NCBI GenBank assembly: GCA_937874755.1
Contig: CALNBC010000267.1
Span: forward strand, 1 to 10,149
Length of the DNA: 10,149 nt
Origin: an uncultured Clostridia bacterium
Lineage (GTDB): Bacteria > Bacillota > Clostridia > Christensenellales > CALWSW01
Reading direction: 5' to 3'
Translations under genes and position numbers: made by a program
Shown: one piece after another, positions 5,191 through 10,149 of the stretch
How positions within the stretch are numbered: position 1 is the first letter of the stretch
Layout of the letters: each line of letters opens with the position of its first letter
Notes under the pieces: model-generated
Told to the model about the DNA's origin: nothing
What the model saw: the letters and a program-made list of their open reading frames with translations, nothing else
Databases searched by the model: none

Positions 5191-6774
5191 ATGAAGACAA
5201 AACGCCTGCTCGCGGTTTTTCTGGCTCTTATGATGGTCTTTGCGATCGCGGCACCCGCAGCCCTTGCCGCGGAGATTATCCCCATTACTTCTGACCAGAG
5301 CGTCATAATCGCTATGGTCACCACAAGCACCGCCACAATACGCCCGGTCAATCCCGCAACCATTGGCTACAACAACATAACTTACTCTGTAGATTCAGCC
5401 TCCAGCACCGCTTACGGAACTGTGACCAACGACAGGGGAACGGTCGCTTACGGCGGCATCAACTACCCCAACATTCCGATAGGCACCGTTACTGGTCTAA
5501 CCTCCGGCAACCTCGTCATAGTCGCCAAAATCGGGGACCTTGAGGTAGGTCGCACGTCCGTCACCGTACGCAGCGTTTTAGGCTCGGGCAGCACCACGAT
5601 ATCCGCAGGCAGCACCCTTTTGACCTATGGTCAAAGCACTCAGCTCACATCCTCCAAAGGGTATCCTATAACAGCTTGCTCCTCAAATTGGCCCGCCGAT
5701 TTCACCGTGACCAACACCGGTCTTGTCACTTGCATGATTCCTGTGGGCAAAGTGGGCTATGCGGATATCACCGCCTATGACTCCGCCGGAAACGTCGGCA
5801 CAATCCGCTTGTTCGGCGGAAGCTTCCCGAACAACACCGTCTCGGCCCCTAAGAGCAACATAAACATCAACGAGTCTTTGCAACTCTTCCTGAACGGTTA
5901 CCCCGACCATTGCGGCTCGAGCAACCCCGCTGTCGCCACCGTTACTGACGGCGGCATGGTCAAGGGCGTTTCCAACGGCACTGCAACCATCTATTGCATC
6001 AACTCTGTTTCTGGCACCATCGGTCAGTTCACCGTAACCGTGGGCATCGGCGGACTCCCTGGCGGCACAGGGCAGGTATCCCTGCTCAAGAACTCCATCG
6101 CGGTCGGAGAAACCACGATAATTAACGGCGCAGGAATGACTATAGTCACATCCTTTAGCTCGAACTCCACCGTAGCTTCCACCAACGGAATCACCGTCAC
6201 CGGTGTTTCCGCTGGCACCACCACTATAACCTATGTTACCAACACCGGCGCTACTGGTCAGCTTCCCATAACGGTCACCGCCGGCTCGTCGGGAACGACT
6301 GACCCGAACCTGCCCAAGCCTACCAAGTCCTACTCCGTTTCTGCAGGCGGATACAAGACCTTCAAGTACTCAAATACGAGCGTCAAAGAAGCCTGGTCGG
6401 CAAACCCCTCCGTCGTTTCCGCATCCCTCGTGACCGGTTCGGATGGGTATAAGCAGGCGAGGTTCACCGGGCTTTCCGCCGGAACCACCACCGTCTATAT
6501 GAAGACCGCTTCCGGCTCCGTATCCGCAATGACCATAGTGGTCAGCGCGGGGGACGTTACCGGCAGAACAGGCAAAATAAGTTCCGGGGATGACGACCTG
6601 CGCGTCAGCGTTAGAAAGGGTGCGGGTTCCAACTACGGTCGCCGCGCAACGCTGAGCAACGGCACCAAGGTCACCATCAAAGGTGAATCAGGCGTTTATT
6701 ATGAGATAACCTTCGTGAGCTCCGGCAAGACATACTCTGGCTATGTGAAGAAAGCATTCATCGCCTTCAACTGA
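5191..6774 (+). CDS. Secreted Ig-like (BIG2-type) repeat protein with C-terminal SH3-like domain
   Basis: A 527-residue exported protein of unknown specific role, probably acting at the cell surface or outside the cell. Residues 1-26 form a Sec signal peptide (KTKR, hydrophobic core, likely cleavage after ALA). Then come about five Thr/Ser/Gly-rich beta-sandwich units, at roughly 35-128, 135-210, 216-285, 295-364 and 378-453. The third to fifth show the BIG2 pattern (SSNPAVATV, then GVSNGTATIYC; SNSTVAS, then GVSAGTTTITY; SANPSVVSA, then GLSAGTTTVYM). Residues 460-527 look like a bacterial SH3 domain (DDLRVSVRKGAGSNYGRRATL, ending YSGYVKKAFIAFN), which often binds peptidoglycan. There is no LPXTG motif, S-layer domain or catalytic domain, so attachment would rest on the SH3 part. 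Four cysteines (163, 181, 241, 269) fall as two pairs within two repeats. AAAGGAGG at 5176-5183 is 7 bases before the ATG. The gene is monocistronic, with a strong promoter and terminator. Confidence 0.85.
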   Translation: MKTKRLLAVFLALMMVFAIAAPAALAAEIIPITSDQSVIIAMVTTSTATIRPVNPATIGYNNITYSVDSASSTAYGTVTNDRGTVAYGGINYPNIPIGTVTGLTSGNLVIVAKIGDLEVGRTSVTVRSVLGSGSTTISAGSTLLTYGQSTQLTSSKGYPITACSSNWPADFTVTNTGLVTCMIPVGKVGYADITAYDSAGNVGTIRLFGGSFPNNTVSAPKSNININESLQLFLNGYPDHCGSSNPAVATVTDGGMVKGVSNGTATIYCINSVSGTIGQFTVTVGIGGLPGGTGQVSLLKNSIAVGETTIINGAGMTIVTSFSSNSTVASTNGITVTGVSAGTTTITYVTNTGATGQLPITVTAGSSGTTDPNLPKPTKSYSVSAGGYKTFKYSNTSVKEAWSANPSVVSASLVTGSDGYKQARFTGLSAGTTTVYMKTASGSVSAMTIVVSAGDVTGRTGKISSGDDDLRVSVRKGAGSNYGRRATLSNGTKVTIKGESGVYYEITFVSSGKTYSGYVKKAFIAFN

Positions 6775-6798
6775 CAAATAATCATCGCCCTATAACGC

Positions 6799-6840
6799 AG
6801 CCCCCTTCGACAACACAACCGAAGGGGGCTGGTTTTTCTT
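6799..6840 (+). terminator. Intrinsic terminator after the Ig-like protein
   Basis: An 11-bp perfect stem, AGCCCCCTTCG (6799-6809) with CGAAGGGGGCT (6820-6830), has a 10-base loop and is followed by GGTTTTTCTTT. Confidence 0.92.
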
Positions 6841-6914
6841 TCATGCATTCCTGTGCGATGTATTAGCTGTTTTGCAATATTGCGCTACTCGGGTTTTCAG
6901 CTTCGGCATCGCTG

Positions 6915-6923
6915 TGTTATAAT
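6915..6923 (+). promoter_or_regulatory. Extended -10 promoter for the TIM-barrel gene
   Basis: TGTTATAAT combines a TG extension with a perfect -10 TATAAT (6918-6923). The -35 position (6895-6900, TTTCAG) is weak, as is common with extended -10 promoters. The start would be near 6930, which makes an upstream in-frame ATG at 6934 almost leaderless and unlikely to be the main start. Confidence 0.7.
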
Positions 6924-6987
6924 GTGTTTATAGATGCAGGACTTATGGTCCGAAAATCGCTTAACTACCTATTTTGAGGTGCTCTTC

Positions 6988-7788
6988 ATGAAATTGGCTT
7001 TTTCAACACTCGGCTGTCCCGAATGGTCCTTTTCAGACATTCTTTCTTCCGCCTGCGATTTAGGGTATGATGGAGTTGAGATTCGAGGCGTCGGCAAAGA
7101 GCTTTACGCTCCGAACATAACCGAATTCTTGCCGGAAAACCTCACAAAGACCAAAGCTTCCCTGGAAAGGCTTAAACTTGAGATTCCCTGCCTTACCTCC
7201 GCCTGCGAGCTTCAAAAACCAGGGGAAGAAGTCTACTTTGAATGCAAGGCCTATATAGATTGCGCCGCATCCCTGTCCATCCCCTACGTTCGCATACTTG
7301 GAGACACAGACCCTGCGCCCAGCGCGCTAGTGGACGCGAAGCGCGTCAAGAAGACCGCCGCGTTGCTCGCCGCCTACGCCGAAAAGCACAATGTGACGCT
7401 GCTGCTCGAGAGCAATGGCTATTTTGCGGATACCGCCCGCCTGGCGGACGTTATCGAATCTGTCGGCTCAGGTGCACTTGCCGCGCTTTGGGACATAAAC
7501 CATCCCTTCCGCTTCTTTGGCGAGACCCCTAAAACCACGGTGGACAATATCGGCAAATACATACGCCATGTTCACATCAAGGACTCTATAGAGCAAGACG
7601 CCGCTGTGAAATACAAGATGATGGGTCAGGGCACTCTGCCCGTTTCTGAGAGCGTTGACAGACTGCACGCTTTGGGATACGACGGGTACTTCTCCCTCGA
7701 ATGGGTGCGCCGCTGGCAGCCCACTTTGGAAGAGCCGGGCATCGCCTTCGCACTCTTTGTGGAGTACATGCGTACCCTGCTCGTTTGA
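6988..7788 (+). CDS. Sugar phosphate isomerase/epimerase-like TIM-barrel protein
   Basis: A 266-residue soluble protein of the AP endonuclease 2 / xylose isomerase-like TIM-barrel family, whose members isomerise or epimerise sugars, inositol derivatives or related compounds. The substrate cannot be read from the sequence. Family marks are the N-terminal strand MKLAFSTLGCPEWSF, GYDGVEIRG (26-34), and metal-ligand positions LLLESNG (Glu141), LWDINHP (Asp169, His172), RHVHIKDS (His194/196) and FSLEW (Glu238). Family metal binding usually uses such Glu, Asp, His and Glu residues, so the enzyme is probably active. The start at 6988 is preferred because GAGG at 6976-6979 lies 8 bases upstream and the barrel begins immediately; an in-frame ATG at 6934 would add 18 uncharacteristic residues. 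No sugar transporter, kinase or regulator is adjacent. Confidence 0.87.
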   Translation: MKLAFSTLGCPEWSFSDILSSACDLGYDGVEIRGVGKELYAPNITEFLPENLTKTKASLERLKLEIPCLTSACELQKPGEEVYFECKAYIDCAASLSIPYVRILGDTDPAPSALVDAKRVKKTAALLAAYAEKHNVTLLLESNGYFADTARLADVIESVGSGALAALWDINHPFRFFGETPKTTVDNIGKYIRHVHIKDSIEQDAAVKYKMMGQGTLPVSESVDRLHALGYDGYFSLEWVRRWQPTLEEPGIAFALFVEYMRTLLV

Positions 7789-7862
7789 CCGCCGCTAATT
7801 TTTTGCTGCGCCCCCAAACAGGTGAGCTTTAACCGCGCTATTTGCGCTGATTCAATAATTCA

Positions 7863-7887
7863 AGTGGGCTTTGTAGCCCACTCTTTA
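7863..7887 (+). terminator. Probable terminator hairpin after the TIM-barrel gene
   Basis: A perfect 8-bp stem, AGTGGGCT (7863-7870) with AGCCCACT (7875-7882), has a TTGT loop and is followed by the imperfect T-tract CTTTACTGT. It lies 75 bases after the stop codon and before the next ribosome binding site. I found no clear promoter for the next gene, so partial read-through is possible. Confidence 0.55.
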
Positions 7888-7920
7888 CTGTCATAGTAAC
7901 TTTAGCAGTCGGAGGACGCC

Positions 7921-9321
7921 ATGCCCGAAGCACAAAACAAATTTCAGAACGACCTGACTTCCGGTCACGTTTCCAAGCAGCTACTCAAGTTCAGCTTGCC
8001 CTTTTTAGGAGCGATGCTGTTCCAGGCGCTGTACAATGTAGCGGACATGGTCATTGTCGGCTGGTACGAAGGCTCGATAGGAATTTCCGGCGTGGGCATA
8101 GGCGGTCAGGTCGCAGTGCTAATCACCAACCTAATTATAGGGTTCACCACGGGCGGAACGATACTCATCGCCCAGTACGCGGGCGCCAAGCTGTTCGACG
8201 AACAAAAGAAGACCATCGGCACACTCTTTTCACTTTACGGCATATTCGCGGTGGTCATAACCGCGGTGCTGCTGCCCCTCGTGCCCTCGATACTCGACCT
8301 GCTGCAAACGCCCGTCGAATCCTACGCCATCGCCAAGGATTATCTGAATATCTGCATTTCGGGAACTATATTCATATTCGGCTACAACGCCGTTTCCGCT
8401 ATACTTAGGGGCATGGGCAACTCGAAGGCGCCGCTTGTGTTCGTCGGCATCGCTGCATCAGCAAACGTGGTGTTGGATATTCTCTTCGTCGGTCCCATCG
8501 GTATGGGCGCTGCCGGCGCGGCGCTGGCGACGGTCATCTCCCAGGCGCTTTCGCTGGTATTGAGTATCGTATACCTTCGCAGGAAGGGCTTTATATTCGA
8601 TTTCAAGCTTAAGAGCTTTAGGATATACGGCGACAAGGTTCGCCTGCTTCTCAAGCTTGGGCTCCCTTCGGGAATGCAGAACCTTTGCGTGTCGCTGTCC
8701 TTCCTGATTCTCACTTCGCTGGTAAACTCGCTGGGCGTCTATTCCTCCGCCGCATTCAACATCGGCATGAAGGTGAACAGCTTTGCGATACTCCCCGGTA
8801 TCGCCATGAGCCAAAGCATCGCCAGCATGTGCGGTCAAAATATAGGCGCCGGACTGTACGACAGGGCTATGAACACGATGCTGGTCGGGCTTCGCATGAA
8901 TCTACTTATAACCGCCGCGGTAGGGGTAGTAATTGCGCTATTCCCGGGCGCGATAATGGGCATATTCAACGCTGACGCGCAGACAGTCGTCGAAGGTGCC
9001 GACTTTTTGAGGTTGCTCGCGGCAGACGCGGCAATTTCCTCAATCGTCTTCTCCTTCAACGGGTTGTTCCTGGGCGGCGGACACACCCTGGCCACGCTGT
9101 TCAACGCTGTGCTGACCAGCATTGTGCTACGCGCACCGATGGCTTACTTCTTCGTCAACGTTCTTGGATTGAAACTCGTAGGAGTAGGCATTGCCGTGAC
9201 CCTCGCGCCCATCGGGGGGATACTGTTCGGTCTCTACTTTATCAAGAGCGGTCGCTGGAAGGTCAACAAGGCCGAAAACGTCCTGAAGCTGTCTGAAGGA
9301 GTAAGCGCAGCCGAAGTTTGA
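7921..9321 (+). CDS. MATE family multidrug/toxin efflux protein
   Basis: A 466-residue polytopic inner membrane protein of the MATE family (NorM/DinF-like fold), which exports drugs, dyes or metabolites by sodium or proton antiport. Two homologous halves are visible. The first starts at SKQLLKFSLPFLGAMLFQAL with LYNVADMVIVG (Asp42) in helix 1, then LRGMGNSKAP (162-171) and GMGAAGAALATVISQ (194-208). The second half restarts near VRLLLKLGLPSGMQN (240-254) and contains a matching NGLFLGGGHTLATLFNAVL segment. The length and roughly 12 hydrophobic segments are normal for the family. The GGAGG at 7911-7915 is 5 bases before the ATG. No adjacent regulator or partner suggests a substrate, so specificity is open. 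The gene converges on the superoxide reductase gene. Confidence 0.93.
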   Translation: MPEAQNKFQNDLTSGHVSKQLLKFSLPFLGAMLFQALYNVADMVIVGWYEGSIGISGVGIGGQVAVLITNLIIGFTTGGTILIAQYAGAKLFDEQKKTIGTLFSLYGIFAVVITAVLLPLVPSILDLLQTPVESYAIAKDYLNICISGTIFIFGYNAVSAILRGMGNSKAPLVFVGIAASANVVLDILFVGPIGMGAAGAALATVISQALSLVLSIVYLRRKGFIFDFKLKSFRIYGDKVRLLLKLGLPSGMQNLCVSLSFLILTSLVNSLGVYSSAAFNIGMKVNSFAILPGIAMSQSIASMCGQNIGAGLYDRAMNTMLVGLRMNLLITAAVGVVIALFPGAIMGIFNADAQTVVEGADFLRLLAADAAISSIVFSFNGLFLGGGHTLATLFNAVLTSIVLRAPMAYFFVNVLGLKLVGVGIAVTLAPIGGILFGLYFIKSGRWKVNKAENVLKLSEGVSAAEV

Positions 9322-9335
9322 ATTTTTACAATGCA

Positions 9336-9370
9336 AACAGTCCGCCCCCATACCCAGGGGGCGGACTGTT
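9336..9370. terminator. Strong hairpin between convergent MATE and superoxide reductase genes
   Basis: A perfect 14-bp GC-rich stem, AACAGTCCGCCCCC (9336-9349) with GGGGGCGGACTGTT (9357-9370), has a 7-base loop. The T-tract is short on the plus strand (GTTCTGATT) and distant on the minus strand. The hairpin sits 15 bases after the MATE stop and 27 bases beyond the superoxide reductase stop, so it probably ends both transcripts. Confidence 0.8.
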
Positions 9371-9396
9371 CTGATTAGCCTGACGGTTTAGCCGGA

Positions 9397-9768
9397 TTAG
9401 CCTTCTGCCTTCCACAAGCCGTGGAGATTGCAGTATTCGTACACTGTGAAGGGGTCGTCTGTGACGGTGAACTTCGCGCTGGGCTTGTTGCCGGGATGAA
9501 GCATGACGCGCTCCTCCCTGTCTCCCTGCACGAGCTGGATAAATTCGATGAAATGCTCGGGGATCATCGGGTGTTCGACAGAGCCGATGGTAACGACAAC
9601 TTCGTTGCCTTCGCGGACAATGGATGGAACGTGCTTTTCGGTGGCAGCATCGGTGGTGTTTGCCTTGAGCAGGGTCATAGGCTGGCCGCAGCAGGTCAAA
9701 GGACCGCCGTCTTTAATTACGTCGATAATCCTTCCGCAGATCTCGCAGCGATAGAATTTCTTTTCCAT
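9397..9768 (-). CDS. dfx: Desulfoferrodoxin (2Fe superoxide reductase)
   Basis: A 123-residue cytoplasmic iron protein that reduces superoxide to hydrogen peroxide without making oxygen, using electrons from rubredoxin or similar donors. The N-terminal desulforedoxin domain has all four centre I cysteines (CEIC at 8-11 and CC at 26-27), so this is the two-iron class. Catalytic centre II is complete: EKHVP (Glu44, Lys45, His46), His66 and His72 in VEHPMIPEHFIEF, and Cys113 and His116 in EYCNLHGLW. The length is close to the usual 125-128. On the coding strand AAGGAG (9777-9782) lies 8 bases before the ATG. It has its own promoter and a candidate operator, so it may be induced by oxygen stress. 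It implies a strict or near-strict anaerobe that meets occasional oxygen. Confidence 0.97.
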   Translation of the reverse strand: MEKKFYRCEICGRIIDVIKDGGPLTCCGQPMTLLKANTTDAATEKHVPSIVREGNEVVVTIGSVEHPMIPEHFIEFIQLVQGDREERVMLHPGNKPSAKFTVTDDPFTVYEYCNLHGLWKAEG

Positions 9769-9815
9769 TTTGTACGCTCCTTATTTTTAAGATTTCGGTC
9801 GTTTATGCCAAAAAT

Positions 9816-9838
9816 AACACAATCATGCATTTTGTGTT
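9816..9838. promoter_or_regulatory. Inverted repeat at the predicted superoxide reductase transcript start
   Basis: AACACAA (9816-9822) and TTGTGTT (9832-9838) form a 7-9-7 inverted repeat beginning about 6 bases downstream of the -10 box, just at the expected start. It could be an operator or a 5' stem-loop in the RNA. It does not match the PerR or Fur consensus, and its half-site orientation is opposite to the Rex (TTGTG...CACAA) pattern. Confidence 0.45.
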
Positions 9839-9843
9839 GTATT

Positions 9844-9872
9844 ATTTTAACATATACATAGTACGCTTACAA
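9844..9872 (-). promoter_or_regulatory. Promoter for the superoxide reductase gene
   Basis: On the minus strand TTGTAA (9872-9867) is followed after exactly 17 bases by TAAAAT (9849-9844), preceded by a TG extension (TGTTAAAAT). The start would be near 9838, giving a leader of about 70 bases. Confidence 0.75.
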
Positions 9873-9894
9873 GCTATTTGGACTTAAAACCTCC

Positions 9895-9923
9895 AAAAAG
9901 CGCCTCTACTGTCGTCGCTATTT
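9895..9923 (-). terminator. Weak candidate terminator after rsmI
   Basis: On the minus strand AAATAGCG (9923-9916) can pair imperfectly with CGCTTTTT (9902-9895) across a 13-base loop, with only four contiguous strong pairs and one mismatch, and the T-run forms part of the stem. It would separate rsmI from the superoxide reductase promoter but is marginal. Confidence 0.3.
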
Positions 9924-9926
9924 GGG

Positions 9927-10149
9927 TCACGCTTCCTCGGTGCGCTTTCGCTTGAGGTATTCGTTGTACAGCGCGGAGGACGTAATGCCTTTGGCTAAGC
10001 GCTTTGCTGCGTCCTTCGCCCGCTCACCTGCGCGCACCGCAGCTTCGACCTCCGCCAGCATGTGGTTAAGCTCCGGGGCTTCCTCCTCAACGGATTGTGC
10101 GCCCGCCAGCACTATTACGCATTCTCCCTTGACTTCCCCGGAAAAATAA
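9927..10149 (-). CDS. rsmI: 16S rRNA 2'-O-ribose C1402 methyltransferase RsmI, C-terminal fragment at window edge
   Basis: Only the last 74 or so residues are visible; the frame stays open to the right edge of the window, so the gene continues beyond it. The codons upstream of an in-frame GTG at 10112 read GEVKGECVIVLAGAQ, which resembles the end of the RsmI catalytic domain (a GEFVLVIEG-like strand). A charged linker and a helical tail follow, ending AKDAAKRLAKGITSSALYNEYLKRKR, the characteristic RsmI C-terminus (helix-turn-helix-like, 'YNxY'). RsmI uses S-adenosylmethionine to methylate the ribose of C1402 in the 30S decoding centre. The identification rests on this short tail, so it is good but not certain. 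The superoxide reductase gene follows on the same strand with its own promoter. Confidence 0.82.
   Translation of the reverse strand, partial: YFSGEVKGECVIVLAGAQSVEEEAPELNHMLAEVEAAVRAGERAKDAAKRLAKGITSSALYNEYLKRKRTEEA

Noticed and set aside
6874..6883. Perfect palindrome GCAATATTGC upstream of the TIM-barrel promoter
   Set aside because: At 10 bp it is too short to support on its own; it is part of the shared element at 6870-6888 reported separately.
9375..9402. Three TTAGCC copies just beyond and across the superoxide reductase stop
   Set aside because: Short, unevenly spaced and partly coding; no evidence of a functional repeat array.
9421..9861. 146-codon plus-strand open frame opposite the superoxide reductase gene
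   Set aside because: It is a shadow of a gene with every metal-ligand residue in place on the other strand.

Overview
This window looks like chromosomal DNA from an anaerobic, Gram-positive-type bacterium, most likely an uncultured member of the Clostridia. The support is a large SRP RNA with an Alu domain (the Bacillus/Clostridium form), strong AGGAGG-type ribosome binding sites, an FMN-riboswitch-controlled riboflavin transporter, a superoxide reductase (typical of anaerobes) and an isoleucyl-tRNA synthetase of the type found in many anaerobic Firmicutes. I saw no mobile element, CRISPR array, tRNA or phage gene. The gene content is mostly housekeeping and nutrient handling, and I do not see a convincing new multigene system.

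Layout, left to right. (1) 1-3605, plus strand: the C-terminal two thirds of ileS, then pepT (peptidase T), then a small DUF2085 membrane protein only 7 bases after pepT; the last two are probably co-transcribed. (2) 3683-4552: a sigma-A-type promoter, an FMN (RFN) riboswitch, an intrinsic terminator and ribU, the substrate-binding subunit of an ECF riboflavin transporter. This is a complete single-gene FMN-repressed uptake unit. (3) 4602-4942: a strong promoter, the SRP RNA gene and its terminator. (4) 5050-6840: a strong promoter, a leader of about 105 bases, a secreted protein of Ig-like repeats with a C-terminal SH3-like domain, and a terminator. (5) 6918-7788: an extended -10 promoter and a sugar phosphate isomerase/epimerase-like TIM-barrel protein. 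(6) 7921-9321: a MATE-family efflux protein, ending in a strong hairpin. (7) 9397-10149, minus strand: desulfoferrodoxin (superoxide reductase) with its own promoter and a candidate operator, downstream of the C-terminal end of rsmI (16S rRNA 2'-O-methyltransferase), which runs off the right edge.

Most transcription units here are one gene with its own promoter and hairpin, so the genes are neighbours more than partners. Observations worth a second look are: an unusual UGAC apical tetraloop in the SRP RNA; the SRP RNA -35 hexamer lying inside a perfect inverted repeat; near-identical 19-20 bp elements upstream of two unrelated genes, with a related 11-mer before a third; a 7-9-7 inverted repeat at the predicted start of the superoxide reductase transcript; and the type-2 architecture of the isoleucyl-tRNA synthetase with a KMSKH signature.
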